Shown: one piece after another, positions 1-8,970 of the stretch
Layout of the letters: each line of letters opens with the position of its first letter
Numbering within the stretch: the stretch's first letter is position 1
Origin: Flavobacteriaceae bacterium
GTDB taxonomy: Bacteria > Bacteroidota > Bacteroidia > Flavobacteriales > Weeksellaceae
Direction of reading: 5' to 3'
Length of the DNA: 64,000 nt
Assembly: GCA_012522185.1 (NCBI GenBank)
Contig: JAAYKY010000035.1
Location: 22,697 to 86,696, forward strand
The notes under the pieces: model-generated
What the model was told of the DNA's origin: nothing
The model's database searches: none
The model's input: the letters and a program-made list of their open reading frames with translations, nothing else
Program-made: the position numbers and the translations under genes

Positions 1-459
1 CAGCAATTTACATCAAACGGAAAAGATGAAATCATTTTTTTGTTCAGTGCTAATAAAGGTTCTTCTCTAAAGCCAGTCAGCAAATCTGTTTCGGGAGGGG
101 AACGTTCACGACTCATGCTTGCTGTCAAAAAAGCGCTCGCTGGAAAACTTGAACTTCCAACACTGATTTTAGATGAAATCGACACGGGTGTTTCAGGAAA
201 AGTCGCAAATGAAGTTGGAAATTTGATGAAAGAAATGGCAAAAGACCTTCAATTGATTTCAATTACTCATCTGCCACAAGTTGCTGCAAAGGCTGATTAC
301 CACTTCAAAGTATCCAAAACCCTAAAGTCCAATCAAACAGTAACGGAAGTAAAGGAATTAAGTGAACTACAAAGAATACATGAAATCGCTGAACTAATCA
401 GCGGATCCAATATTTCCGAAACAGCATTGCACCAAGCAAAAGAGCTGATTAACTCCTAA
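1..459 (+). CDS. recN: DNA repair protein RecN, C-terminal part
   Basis: RecN is an SMC-like ATPase that acts in double-strand break repair. The frame is open from the first base of the window, so the gene begins upstream and only the last 152 residues are present. These carry the C-terminal ATPase half: an ABC signature SGGERSR, a Walker B stretch ending in LILDEIDTGVSG, and the switch-histidine motif ITHLPQVAAKADYHF, which together are typical of RecN rather than SMC or RecF. The gene ends 8 bases before an A-tract and hairpin that belong to the opposite-strand gene. Identity is secure; the missing N-terminal half is a window-edge effect, not a truncation. Confidence 0.95.
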   Translation, partial: QQFTSNGKDEIIFLFSANKGSSLKPVSKSVSGGERSRLMLAVKKALAGKLELPTLILDEIDTGVSGKVANEVGNLMKEMAKDLQLISITHLPQVAAKADYHFKVSKTLKSNQTVTEVKELSELQRIHEIAELISGSNISETALHQAKELINS

Positions 460-467
460 ATTTGAAA

Positions 468-500
468 TAAAAAAACCTCATAGTAGAGATAACCATGAGG
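468..500 (-). terminator. Rho-independent terminator of the Rrf2 gene
   Basis: CCTCAT (476-481) pairs with ATGAGG (495-500). On the minus strand the hairpin is followed by a run of seven T. It lies downstream of the Rrf2 gene. The loop is long (13 nt), so the call is moderate. Confidence 0.6.
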
Positions 501-632
501 CATAAATAACTAACACACAAATATCTTAAAAAATAAGATATGTACAATTATTTCATGATTGAAACTCTTGTACAAGGCAAATATACAAAAGTCTACTAAA
601 AAAGTATACTAATTTAATTGTTTTTTTTGATT

Positions 633-1040
633 CTAAATTAAATCCTCTAAAGATTGGCTTTCAAGGACTTTGAGTGTTTTATCCCGAACCTGTACCATTA
701 CACGGTTTAGAGAACAAGTCATCTCATCAGGACAGTCGTCACATTTCTGATAATAATTTAAACTGACACAAGGAAGCAAAGCTATCGGCCCATCAAGAAC
801 ACGAATAATAGCTGCAATTGGAATACTCTGGGCGGGTACTTCCAAAAAATACCCACCTCCTTTTCCTTTTTTGGAAGATAAAAGCCCACTTTTCTTTAAA
901 TCCAATAAAATTCCTTCTAGAAACTTCAGTGGAATACTTTCTTTGGTGGCAATTTCTGAAATTAAAATAGGTTTTCCATGAGAGTTTCGCGCCAGATAAG
1001 CCATCGCTTTTAGTCCGTATTTTGTTTTTTTGGTCAGCAT
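633..1040 (-). CDS. Rrf2 family transcriptional regulator
   Basis: A 135-residue winged-helix regulator of the Rrf2/IscR/NsrR family. Residues 1-65 form the helix-turn-helix part, starting MLTKKTKYGLKAM, with the glycine-rich wing KGKGGGYF. Four cysteines lie at 91, 100, 103 and 109, in the region where IscR holds its cluster ligands, so binding of an iron-sulfur cluster is plausible. In the family this senses cluster status, nitric oxide or cysteine supply. No iron-sulfur assembly or cysteine genes are adjacent, so the target is unknown. It is transcribed alone, divergently from the next gene. The start is the first ATG and fits the family N-terminus. Confidence 0.9.
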   Translation of the reverse strand: MLTKKTKYGLKAMAYLARNSHGKPILISEIATKESIPLKFLEGILLDLKKSGLLSSKKGKGGGYFLEVPAQSIPIAAIIRVLDGPIALLPCVSLNYYQKCDDCPDEMTCSLNRVMVQVRDKTLKVLESQSLEDLI

Positions 1041-1103
1041 AATTCAGTTCCTCAATTCGTTAAATCAAAATCAAAGTTCGATAATTTTTATAAATTGCAT
1101 TTT

Positions 1104-1111
1104 CAAATATA
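1104..1111 (-). promoter_or_regulatory. Candidate -7 promoter element for the Rrf2 gene
   Basis: The minus strand reads TATATTTG, a match to the Bacteroidota -7 consensus TAnnTTTG. It would give a leader of about 55 bases. I see no TTG at the -33 distance. Confidence 0.3.
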
Positions 1112-1122
1112 AATTACATTTT

Positions 1123-2592
1123 ATGAATTACCGAATTTTATCCTTGCTATCCTTCCTAATCTGTTCGAACTTGGTTGCTCAATATTCCACCCCAAACACT
1201 GGTGTTCATTGGACTTTGGATGATATTGCCAATCAATCTCCCGGAACGATTACAGTCGCGGGGAATGAATATACTTTGCACGAGGATTTACTGATCGAAG
1301 TAAATGACTCCTTATCATTGAATGAAATCCTGACGCTGAAAATTGCTCCAGGCGTAGAAATTGAAGTAAAAGGGTACTTTTCAAGTGATGCCGATGAAAT
1401 TACCATCACAGCGGTAGATCAAGCTGATCCTTACAAAGGTTTCTGGATGTATGATACTTCCGAAATTTATTTCAATAATACATTGGTAGAATTCGGTGGT
1501 GGAATTCGGGTGATTACTCCTAATTTTATGATGGAGAATTCCGAAGTTTCAAATAACAACAATCCTAGTGGTTCGGCTACAGGTGGGGCAATTACCTTTT
1601 CAAACGGAAGTCCGGTTATCCGAAATTCCACTTTTAAAAACAATCATCATCCTGCATTGAGCTCCGGAGCAAATACTTCGGTTGCCATTCAAATTGAAAA
1701 TTCTTATTTCGAAGGAAATAACACAAACAACAACAACCGTCCTCAAATCAATATGGGACCAAGTGGAGATGCCGATTCCACTCGAATTATTAACAATACA
1801 ATCATCGGAAACCGAGATTTCAACATGGTTGGTGGAATTTCCGTATCAAGCCTCACAGGAGTAACAAACAAATTTCTGGTCAAAGGAAATACCCTTCGTG
1901 ACAACCGTTACGGTTTCACTTCTCTGGGTAATGTTTCTACTGGTATTATTCAAGACAATATCTTTGAAGACAACGACACGGAAACCAATCCCATGAATGG
2001 AGGTAGTGGAATTTCCCTATACAATACAGGCATGGTTTACATCATCGGAAATGAAATCCGAAGAAGCCTTTGGGGAATTACACTGATTGGTTCAGCACTT
2101 GCCAATCTGGGTAGCGATGATGCGGAAGATATCAATCCAGGTGGAAATATTTTTAGCGAAAATGGAAACGGAGGAGAAATATATGCGTTGTTTAACAATA
2201 CACCCAATGAAGTGAAAGCGCTTCACAATTGCTGGATCGAAGGTCAGCAATCTACTGCCGAGGATGTGGAAGGAGTCATTTCACATGTTGTGGACGACCC
2301 AACTTTGGGAGAAGTCTTCTTCGACCCTTTTATTTGTGGAATTGAAATGAACACAAATGAACTTAACAAATCTGATTTTAAAATCTACCCAAACCCCGCT
2401 CAAAACTCATTCACCATCCAATCGAATGAAAATGGAAGCGTGAAAATCTTTGATTTAAATGGGAAATTGGTTCAATCCGAAATGAAAACAGAGGATTCTA
2501 AACTCATCCCAATTAATTTACCAAAGGGTGTGTACTTGGTTGAATTCAATTCAGGAAAAGCAAAATCCACTCAAAAATTGATTGTGCGTTGA
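1123..2592 (+). CDS. Secreted parallel beta-helix protein with T9SS type A sorting domain
   Basis: A 489-residue secreted protein. The chosen ATG gives a clean signal peptide (MNYRILSLLSFLICSNLVAQ); the same frame continues 31 codons upstream but without signal-like sequence. The central part (about 95-400) shows the short, N-rich repeated strands of right-handed parallel beta-helices (for example VIRNSTFKNNHHP, NSYFEGNN, IIQDNIFEDND), as in pectate-lyase-like proteins. No catalytic residues can be recognised. The last about 72 residues begin FKIYPNPAQNSF and end KLIVR, a T9SS type A sorting domain, so the protein should cross the outer membrane by T9SS and be surface-attached or released. 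Substrate unknown; an adhesive or polysaccharide-binding role is equally possible. Confidence 0.88.
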   Translation: MNYRILSLLSFLICSNLVAQYSTPNTGVHWTLDDIANQSPGTITVAGNEYTLHEDLLIEVNDSLSLNEILTLKIAPGVEIEVKGYFSSDADEITITAVDQADPYKGFWMYDTSEIYFNNTLVEFGGGIRVITPNFMMENSEVSNNNNPSGSATGGAITFSNGSPVIRNSTFKNNHHPALSSGANTSVAIQIENSYFEGNNTNNNNRPQINMGPSGDADSTRIINNTIIGNRDFNMVGGISVSSLTGVTNKFLVKGNTLRDNRYGFTSLGNVSTGIIQDNIFEDNDTETNPMNGGSGISLYNTGMVYIIGNEIRRSLWGITLIGSALANLGSDDAEDINPGGNIFSENGNGGEIYALFNNTPNEVKALHNCWIEGQQSTAEDVEGVISHVVDDPTLGEVFFDPFICGIEMNTNELNKSDFKIYPNPAQNSFTIQSNENGSVKIFDLNGKLVQSEMKTEDSKLIPINLPKGVYLVEFNSGKAKSTQKLIVR

Positions 2593-2610
2593 TCGAATAC
2601 GAAAAAATGA

Positions 2611-2645
2611 AAAAGTCCCGGAATATCAATTTCGGGACTTTTTTT
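2611..2645. terminator. Bidirectional terminator between convergent genes
   Basis: AAGTCCCG (2613-2620) pairs with CGGGACTT (2633-2640), with T-runs after the hairpin on the plus strand and A-runs before it. It serves the beta-helix gene (plus) and the FabH gene (minus), whose stop codon lies at its edge. Confidence 0.85.
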
Positions 2646-3657
2646 ACCATCTCATCAAAACAGAACCCCAAGTGAATCCACTACCAAAAGCCGTCATACA
2701 GATTAAATCTCCTTTCTGAAATCTGCCTTCTGCATATGCCTCGCTTAAAGCAATCGGTATGGAAGCTGCCGTTGTATTTCCGTATTTCTGAATATTATTA
2801 AAAACTTGATCATCACGCAATCCCAACTGTCTTTGAACAAATTGACTGATGCGCAAATTGGCCTGATGCGGAATGAATAATTTTAAATCTTCTATGCTTT
2901 CGCCTGAGTTTTCAAAAGCCTCTCGGATAGATTCGGGAAAACGAGTCACGGCATGTTTGAACACAAAATTCCCATTCATATAGGGATAAATCTGTTCTGG
3001 CGTCAAAGTGTTGCCTTCTTCCAGCATCACATCGGACCAGCCTAATTTGGTTCCGGGAAACTGAACCGCAAGCTCTTCGGCAAATTCACCTTCGCTGTGC
3101 ATATTAGTCGAAATAATTCCGCTATTTTCATCATCGGAAGCCGAAACTACTACCGCTCCTGCCCCATCTCCAAAAATCACCGAAACTCCTCGCCCACGCG
3201 TACTCATATCCAATCCGAAAGAATGGTTTTCAGCACCCACAACCAAAACGTTTTTGTACATACCAGAACGAATGTAGGCATCTGCCGTCGAAAGTGCATA
3301 TACAAATCCGGAGCATTGATTTCGAACGTCCAATGCACCAATGGTATCACATCCTAAATTTTTCTGAAGCAAAACACCACAACCCGGAAAATAATAATCG
3401 GGACTTAATGTGGCAAAAAGTATAAAATCGATGTCTTTAGCGGTAAGTCCCGCATTTCTGATGGCGATTTCGGCTGCTTTGGTTCCCAAATCGGAAGTCG
3501 TCACACCAGAATGTTTCCCCAAATGACGACGTTCTTTGATCCCAGTTCGTTCTTGAATCCATTCATCATTGGTGTCCATTACTTTGGCCAAATCGTCGTT
3601 GCTAACTATATTTCCGGGAACATAATGACCGATTCCAGTTATGATTGATTTTTTCAT
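2644..3657 (-). CDS. fabH: 3-oxoacyl-ACP synthase III (FabH family)
   Basis: A 337-residue ketoacyl-ACP synthase III, which condenses an acyl-CoA primer with malonyl-ACP to start fatty acid synthesis. The Cys-His-Asn triad is visible: Cys115 in VRNQCSGF, His264 in FIPHQANLR and Asn294 in KYGNTTAAS. It is about 20 residues longer than E. coli FabH. Bacteroidota often carry more than one FabH-like gene, and this copy lacks the usual rpmF-plsX neighbours, so it may be a paralogue with a different primer preference. It is separated from efp by a terminator and has a possible promoter of its own at 3709-3716. Confidence 0.9.
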   Translation of the reverse strand: MKKSIITGIGHYVPGNIVSNDDLAKVMDTNDEWIQERTGIKERRHLGKHSGVTTSDLGTKAAEIAIRNAGLTAKDIDFILFATLSPDYYFPGCGVLLQKNLGCDTIGALDVRNQCSGFVYALSTADAYIRSGMYKNVLVVGAENHSFGLDMSTRGRGVSVIFGDGAGAVVVSASDDENSGIISTNMHSEGEFAEELAVQFPGTKLGWSDVMLEEGNTLTPEQIYPYMNGNFVFKHAVTRFPESIREAFENSGESIEDLKLFIPHQANLRISQFVQRQLGLRDDQVFNNIQKYGNTTAASIPIALSEAYAEGRFQKGDLICMTAFGSGFTWGSVLMRW

Positions 3658-3708
3658 TCGTAGTTTTTTTGATTACTCTTCAGATGAATCTCTTCACCTA
3701 CCGTCAGA

Positions 3709-3716
3709 CAAATTTA
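3709..3716 (-). promoter_or_regulatory. Candidate -7 promoter element for fabH
   Basis: The minus strand reads TAAATTTG (consensus TAnnTTTG), about 50 bases upstream of the fabH start. No -33 TTG is seen at the usual spacing. Confidence 0.35.
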
Positions 3717-3782
3717 ACTGAATTTATGAATTCCTATTTAATGAATTGAAAATAGGATGATTATAAATTAGATTTTGGAAAT

Positions 3783-3808
3783 AAAAAAACCTCGTAGTAT
3801 CTACGAGG
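3783..3808 (-). terminator. Rho-independent terminator after efp
   Basis: CCTCGTAG (3790-3797) pairs perfectly with CTACGAGG (3801-3808) with a 3-nt loop, followed on the minus strand by seven T. It ends the HD-lpxD-lpxC/fabZ-lpxA-efp operon. Confidence 0.9.
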
Positions 3809-3832
3809 CTAAATCATTTAGATTCCAGAAAA

Positions 3833-4399
3833 CTATTCCTTGATTCTTTCCATATAAGAGCCGTCCTCCGTGTTTATTTTCACTTTGTCACCTTCGTTGA
3901 TAAAGAGAGGGACACGTATTTCCGCACCTGTTTCAGTTGTTGCAGGTTTAGTCGCATTGGTTGCTGTATCTCCTTTTAAACCGGGTTCGGTATAGGTGAT
4001 TTCCATGATTACGAACTGAGGAAGTTCTGCTGAAAGTGGCATTTCATCTTCTGCTCTGAACATAATTGTAACCTCATCACCTGCTTTCATAAATTCGGGG
4101 TTATCGATCATTTCTTTATTGATGTACACTTGTGAAAAGTCATCATTATTCATGAAATGAAATCCATTATCATCGTCATATAAATATTGATATTTACGAG
4201 TTTCCACACGTACTTCATCAATTCGGTGACCTGCTGGGAATGTGTTATCCAAAACTTTTCCGCTCGTTACACTTTTAAGTTTTGTACGCACAAATGCCGG
4301 TCCTTTACCTGGTTTCACGTGCTGGAATTCAACAATTTTCCAAGTATCATCATTCCAATTAATGCAAAGTCCTTTTCGAATGTCTGCTGTAGTTGCCAT
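3833..4399 (-). CDS. efp: Elongation factor P
   Basis: EF-P relieves ribosomes stalled at proline runs. The 188-residue length and three-domain beta-barrel sequence fit the family. The tip loop reads KPGKGPA with Lys32 at the position that is post-translationally modified in other bacteria. It is the last gene of the lipid A operon, 16 bases after lpxA and before a strong terminator. Co-transcription of efp with lipid A genes is a gene order I know from Flavobacteriia. No modification enzyme (EpmA/EpmB or EarP) is seen in the window. Confidence 0.96.
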   Translation of the reverse strand: MATTADIRKGLCINWNDDTWKIVEFQHVKPGKGPAFVRTKLKSVTSGKVLDNTFPAGHRIDEVRVETRKYQYLYDDDNGFHFMNNDDFSQVYINKEMIDNPEFMKAGDEVTIMFRAEDEMPLSAELPQFVIMEITYTEPGLKGDTATNATKPATTETGAEIRVPLFINEGDKVKINTEDGSYMERIKE

Positions 4400-4415
4400 T
4401 TAAATATTTTCTAAA

Positions 4416-5207
4416 TTAAATTTCTGCTCTTGTACTATATCCTTTCATCAAACCTCTTGGGCTATTTTTAATAAAACTCAGAATTTGGTTTCTTTCTGGT
4501 GTTTCTTCGAATTCATTTTCAATGATTTCTAAAGCTTGAGTAACATTCTTACTTTTTTGAAAAAACACTCTATAAATATTCTGAATTTCGGTAATTTGAT
4601 CGGTTGAAAATCCTCTTCTTTGTAGGCCGATCGAATTTACTCCGGCATACGATAAAGGGTTTCTTGCAGCTTTCACAAATGGAGGAACGTCTTTTCTGAC
4701 GTGAGACCCACCCGCGATGAAAGCATGTTCTCCAATATGTGTAAACTGATGTACGGCACTCATTCCACCTAAAAATGCATGATCACCGATTTCAATATGT
4801 CCAGCCAATCCAACTCCATTTACCAGAATAACATGATTGCCAATCACACAATCATGTGCAATATGTGCCGTTGCCATCACCAAACAATTATCACCAATTT
4901 TTGTATAACCCAAAGCATTGGTTCCTTTATTGACCGTTACACATTCGCGGATTGTGGTATTATCACCAATATAAGTCAATGTTTTTTCTCCTTGGTATTT
5001 TAAATCCTGCGGCTCAGCCGATATAACGGTTCCCGGATAAATCTTACAATTTTTTCCAATGCGGGCACCTTCCATGATGGTTACGTTGGGGCCAATCCAT
5101 GTTCCTTCTCCGATTTCAACATTATCGTAAATAGTAGAAAAGGGTTCTATTATCGCAGTTTCGGCAATTTTCGCATTCGGATGAATATAAGCCAATGGTT
5201 GATTCAT
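4416..5207 (-). CDS. lpxA: Acyl-ACP--UDP-N-acetylglucosamine O-acyltransferase (LpxA)
   Basis: LpxA performs the first step of lipid A synthesis, moving a hydroxyacyl chain from ACP to UDP-GlcNAc in the cytoplasm. The 263-residue protein is a left-handed beta-helix of hexapeptide repeats through about residue 190, then a helical C-terminus. The motif HIAHDC holds His115 and catalytic-type His118 (His122/His125 in E. coli). The ATG at 5207 is preferred to a TTG three codons upstream because it gives the family N-terminus MNQPLAYIHP. It follows lpxC/fabZ by 10 bases, so translation is likely coupled. Confidence 0.96.
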   Translation of the reverse strand: MNQPLAYIHPNAKIAETAIIEPFSTIYDNVEIGEGTWIGPNVTIMEGARIGKNCKIYPGTVISAEPQDLKYQGEKTLTYIGDNTTIRECVTVNKGTNALGYTKIGDNCLVMATAHIAHDCVIGNHVILVNGVGLAGHIEIGDHAFLGGMSAVHQFTHIGEHAFIAGGSHVRKDVPPFVKAARNPLSYAGVNSIGLQRRGFSTDQITEIQNIYRVFFQKSKNVTQALEIIENEFEETPERNQILSFIKNSPRGLMKGYSTRAEI

Positions 5208-5217
5208 TGTTTCCAAA

Positions 5218-6612
5218 TTATATTTTGTCTTTTGTTACCAACGCCATCATTTCTGCTTCAACGGCAATTGTATCGTTTACATATCCGTATCCCTGCATGT
5301 GTACGATTCCTCTTCTGATGGGTTGCAACAAATCAACTTTTAGAATCAAGGTATCACCCGGAATAACTTTTCGTTTGAATTTCACGTTTTCAATTTTCAT
5401 AAAATAGGTAGAATAATCTTTCGGGTCATCGATTTCGCCCAAAACAAGGATTCCTCCCAACTGTGCCATAGCTTCTACTTGCAATACGCCTGGCATAACC
5501 GGTTCTTGAGGGAAATGCCCCACAAAAAACGGTTCGTTCATAGTAACATTTTTGACACCAACCAATGATGTTTCTGTTTTTTCAATCACTTTGTCCAGCA
5601 ATAAAAACGGTGGACGATGGGGAAGAATCTTCATGATATCGTTGATGTCGTAAATCGGGTCTTTGGTCAGGTCAAATTCCGGAACATTTTTTCTTTTTGC
5701 GATAGCGATTTGTTTACTTAATTTCTTTGCAAAATTAGTATTTATCTGGTGACCGGGTTTATTTGCGATGATTTTTGCTTTTAATTTGGTTCCGATCAAT
5801 GCGAGATCTCCGACTACATCCAAAAGTTTATGACGTGCAGCTTCATTTGGATAATGAAGGTTAATATTGTCCAAAACACCGTTGGGGCGAATTGAAACGT
5901 CTTCTTTGTTAAATGCTTTGGTCAGTTTCTGTTTAGTTTCCGGAGTGATTTTCTTGTCCACATATACAATCGCATTTCCAAGGTCGCCACCCTTGATGAG
6001 TCCGGCATCTAAGAGGTATTCGATTTCATGGAGGAAACTAAACGTACGTGCGTTGGCAATTTCGCTTTTAAATTCCGACATACTTTTGATGGAAGCATTT
6101 TGAGTTCCCAGAACTTTTGTTCCAAAATCCACCATAGTGGTGACTTGGTATTCATCGGCCGGAATAGCCGTGATTTCCGAACCGGTTTCAGGATCCGTAT
6201 ATGTTACAATGTCCTTTACAACATAGTATTCCCGGTCTTCTTCTTGTTCTAGGATTCCTGCGTTTTCTATAGCTTCTACGAAGTGTTTAGAAGAGCCATC
6301 CAAAATAGGAACTTCAGAATTATTAATTTCGATCAGAACATTGTCCAAATCCATTCCCGTCAAAGCTGCTAAAAGATGCTCTGTGGTATGGATTTTCACT
6401 CCTTTCTTTTCGATGGTTGTTCCCCTTTCGGTACTTGTTACATAATTCGCATCCGCCTCGATGTGCGGGTTTCCTTCCAAATCGGTTCTCACAAACACAA
6501 AACCGGTATTTACCGGCGCAGGTTTCAGTGTCATTGTCACTTCACGCCCTGTGTGAAGTCCCACGCCGTTTAAAACGTATTCGCTGGCCAGCGTTTTTTG
6601 TTTATCAGACAT
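5218..6612 (-). CDS. lpxC/fabZ: Bifunctional UDP-3-O-acyl-GlcNAc deacetylase / 3-hydroxyacyl-ACP dehydratase (LpxC-FabZ)
   Basis: A 464-residue fusion of the committed lipid A enzyme LpxC (about 1-310) with the fatty acid dehydratase FabZ (about 322-464). LpxC zinc ligands are visible as His79 (TTEHLLAAL), His261 and Asp265 (ARHKLLDVVGD), with the catalytic-type His288 in KPGHQI. FabZ has its active pair His366 (VGHFPQEPV) and Glu380 (QVEAMAQ). The fusion is characteristic of Bacteroidota and couples two enzymes that compete for hydroxyacyl-ACP. Its ATG shares one base with the lpxD stop codon (TAATG). Confidence 0.97.
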   Translation of the reverse strand: MSDKQKTLASEYVLNGVGLHTGREVTMTLKPAPVNTGFVFVRTDLEGNPHIEADANYVTSTERGTTIEKKGVKIHTTEHLLAALTGMDLDNVLIEINNSEVPILDGSSKHFVEAIENAGILEQEEDREYYVVKDIVTYTDPETGSEITAIPADEYQVTTMVDFGTKVLGTQNASIKSMSEFKSEIANARTFSFLHEIEYLLDAGLIKGGDLGNAIVYVDKKITPETKQKLTKAFNKEDVSIRPNGVLDNINLHYPNEAARHKLLDVVGDLALIGTKLKAKIIANKPGHQINTNFAKKLSKQIAIAKRKNVPEFDLTKDPIYDINDIMKILPHRPPFLLLDKVIEKTETSLVGVKNVTMNEPFFVGHFPQEPVMPGVLQVEAMAQLGGILVLGEIDDPKDYSTYFMKIENVKFKRKVIPGDTLILKVDLLQPIRRGIVHMQGYGYVNDTIAVEAEMMALVTKDKI

Positions 6613-7649
6613 TAATCTTTTATTGTTTGTTGTTTTATATCTTTTTCTAATTCTTCCAAACGTTTCACTATGCTCGGAAAATTTCGGAAATATACATAAG
6701 ATTTCCTAAAGTCGGTTGCATCCATTGATGGCGAACCGTATATTTTTGATTGGTCAGGCACATTATTATTGACTCCGCTTTGCGCCTGAATTTGTACAAA
6801 ATCACCAATTTTAAGGTGCCCTACGATTCCTACCTGCCCACCAATCATACAATTCTTTCCGATTTTAGTAGAACCAGCAATTCCTGTTTGAGAAGCAATC
6901 ACCGTATTTTCACCAATTTCTACATTATGAGCAATCTGAATTTGATTGTCAAGCTTTACCCCAGCCCGAATGATGGTGGAACCCAAAGTCGCTCGGTCAA
7001 TCGTACATGAAGAACCAATCTCTACATTGTCTTCGATGATGACATTACCAATTTGTGGAACTTTTTCCAATGTCCCATCAGCCTTCGGAGTAAACCCAAA
7101 GCCGTCTGCGCCTACGACTGTATTGGAATGAATAATACAATTTTCTCCAATTTGACTTTCCGAATAAATTCGTACGCCCGAATGAATCACAGTTCCCTCT
7201 CCTATCTTCACATTTTCTCCGATGTGTGCATTCGAATGAATCATCACATCTTTTCCTATTTGAGCATTTTCTCCTACATAAACAAAACTTCCGATGTAAA
7301 TATTTTCACCTAAGTTCGCAGATTCATGAATTTGAGAGTTCGATTCAATCCCAACTTTTTTATTTTTCAAATGATTGGCATAATGCAGAAGCTTTGTAAA
7401 AGCTTTGTAAGCATCTTCCACCCAAATTAAGGTTGAATTTACCTCCTTTTCGGGTACAAAATCTTTGGAAACGATTACGATTGACGCTTCGGTACTATAT
7501 AAATAAGGTTCGTATTTCAAATTCGAAAGAAATGAAATAGACCCCACTTTCCCTTCTTCAATTTTAGAAAGCGTGTTTACCCGCACATTTGGGTCACCTT
7601 CTACTTTCCCTTCTAAAACCGAAGCAATTTCTACTGCACTAAACTCCAT
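6612..7649 (-). CDS. lpxD: UDP-3-O-(3-hydroxyacyl)glucosamine N-acyltransferase (LpxD)
   Basis: LpxD adds the N-linked hydroxyacyl chain in lipid A synthesis. The 345-residue protein has an N-terminal uridine-binding domain (about 1-100), then hexapeptide repeats forming a left-handed beta-helix (about 100-320), with catalytic-type His241 in QIAHNVEIG (His239 in E. coli). The ATG at 7649 is chosen over an upstream TTG because it gives the expected MEFSAVEIA start. It lies between the HD gene (42-base gap) and lpxC/fabZ (1-base overlap), inside one operon. Confidence 0.96.
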   Translation of the reverse strand: MEFSAVEIASVLEGKVEGDPNVRVNTLSKIEEGKVGSISFLSNLKYEPYLYSTEASIVIVSKDFVPEKEVNSTLIWVEDAYKAFTKLLHYANHLKNKKVGIESNSQIHESANLGENIYIGSFVYVGENAQIGKDVMIHSNAHIGENVKIGEGTVIHSGVRIYSESQIGENCIIHSNTVVGADGFGFTPKADGTLEKVPQIGNVIIEDNVEIGSSCTIDRATLGSTIIRAGVKLDNQIQIAHNVEIGENTVIASQTGIAGSTKIGKNCMIGGQVGIVGHLKIGDFVQIQAQSGVNNNVPDQSKIYGSPSMDATDFRKSYVYFRNFPSIVKRLEELEKDIKQQTIKD

Positions 7650-7691
7650 AGTATGCAAAAATATAAATTTTGGGTATATCTCTAATTTGAA

Positions 7692-8915
7692 TTACATATT
7701 TTTCTTAACATCTAAGTAACATAAATGAAACTTTTCAATTGGAATCAACAAATGATGAGATAAAATCTGCAAAGCTGACTCAGAAATCTCTTGCAAACTT
7801 CGGTCTTTGTTCATGATATAAACCGGTGATTTGTGTTTGTCATACGGAATAACTTTCACACTGGACTGATGCACAAAATAACTTCCGTCTTCCACTCCGA
7901 GTTCTCCGGCGGTTTTATTTGTCAAAACATTTAATTCTTCGGCAGAAAGAGGTTCATTTAAAATTTTTGAAACCGGAAGCTTCCTGTTAATTAAACAACC
8001 TGACAAACAGGATAAAATTATATCCTCATGGTTTTGCCATTGTTTGAGCGAAGCCCATACATCACTATCGTCCAACTGAATAAATTGCCCGAGCTGATCT
8101 TTCAGGTTTTCTTTTACTTCATTTTGCAAAAAATATCCGAAAGCGTCTGTGGCAAATAATTTTTCGCCATTTCGACTTAATTCTTTTGCTCTACGCATCG
8201 CTTGCGTCAATAAAACTTCTGCCGAAAAAGAAGTCCGGTGGTTGTAAACCTGCCAATACATAAACATTCGCGCAGCCAGGTATTTTTCAATGGAATAAAT
8301 CCCTTTGGAATCCACCACAAGTTGATCGTCCTTTACATTTAACGTGGAAATAATCCGGTCGGGATTGATGTTCCCTTCAACAACGCCTGTAAAAAAGCTG
8401 TCCCGTTTCAGGTAATCCAATCGGTCCATATCCAGTTGGCTCGAAACCAATTGCGTGAGAAATTTCCTTTCGTATTCGCCTTTAAAAATCCGGATGGCAA
8501 GATCCAATTCACCAGAAAATTCACGGTTCAACATTTCCATCAAATACAATGAAATTCTTTCATGGTACAGGTTTTCAATGATGGAATGTTCCAAAGTATG
8601 AGAAAAAGGTCCGTGCCCGATATCATGTAAAAGTATGGCACAAAGCACGCCGTTTTTTTCTTCTTCCGAAATTTCCACATTTTTTGCCCGAAGCGTTTCC
8701 ACCGCTTTTTGCGTCAGGTGCATGGCTCCGAGCGCATGGTGAAATCGAGAATGTTTCGCTCCCGGATAAACCAACTCGGTCAATCCAGTTTGGCATATTC
8801 TTCGCAGTCGCTGAAAACTTGGATGCTGAATAATATCGAAAATTAATTCGTTGGGTATGCTAATAAATCCGTGTACGGGATCGTTAAATACCTTTAGTTT
8901 GTTTACATACTCCAA
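7692..8915 (-). CDS. HD-domain phosphohydrolase, first gene of the lipid A operon
   Basis: A 407-residue member of the HD phosphohydrolase superfamily related to dNTPases (COG1078 type). The metal-binding core is visible: a paired histidine in SRFHHALG (His59-His60), His97-Asp98 in LLHDIGHGPFSH, and a later Asp in LDMDRLDYLKRD. It differs from the true dGTPase also present in this window at 46177-47541. The substrate is not known; family relatives hydrolyse dNTPs or nucleotide-like compounds. It heads the operon with lpxD, lpxC/fabZ, lpxA and efp, and is divergent from porX across only 55 bases. Confidence 0.88.
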   Translation of the reverse strand: MEYVNKLKVFNDPVHGFISIPNELIFDIIQHPSFQRLRRICQTGLTELVYPGAKHSRFHHALGAMHLTQKAVETLRAKNVEISEEEKNGVLCAILLHDIGHGPFSHTLEHSIIENLYHERISLYLMEMLNREFSGELDLAIRIFKGEYERKFLTQLVSSQLDMDRLDYLKRDSFFTGVVEGNINPDRIISTLNVKDDQLVVDSKGIYSIEKYLAARMFMYWQVYNHRTSFSAEVLLTQAMRRAKELSRNGEKLFATDAFGYFLQNEVKENLKDQLGQFIQLDDSDVWASLKQWQNHEDIILSCLSGCLINRKLPVSKILNEPLSAEELNVLTNKTAGELGVEDGSYFVHQSSVKVIPYDKHKSPVYIMNKDRSLQEISESALQILSHHLLIPIEKFHLCYLDVKKNM

Positions 8916-8946
8916 TTTATTACTTATTTTATCACTAAATTAGTTA

Positions 8947-8954
8947 CAAATTTA
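8947..8954 (-). promoter_or_regulatory. Candidate -7 promoter element of the lipid A operon
   Basis: The minus strand reads TAAATTTG within the 55-base divergent region to porX, giving a leader of about 25 bases to the HD gene. No -33 TTG is visible. Confidence 0.35.
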
Positions 8955-8970
8955 ACAGAAAAACGCTTGT

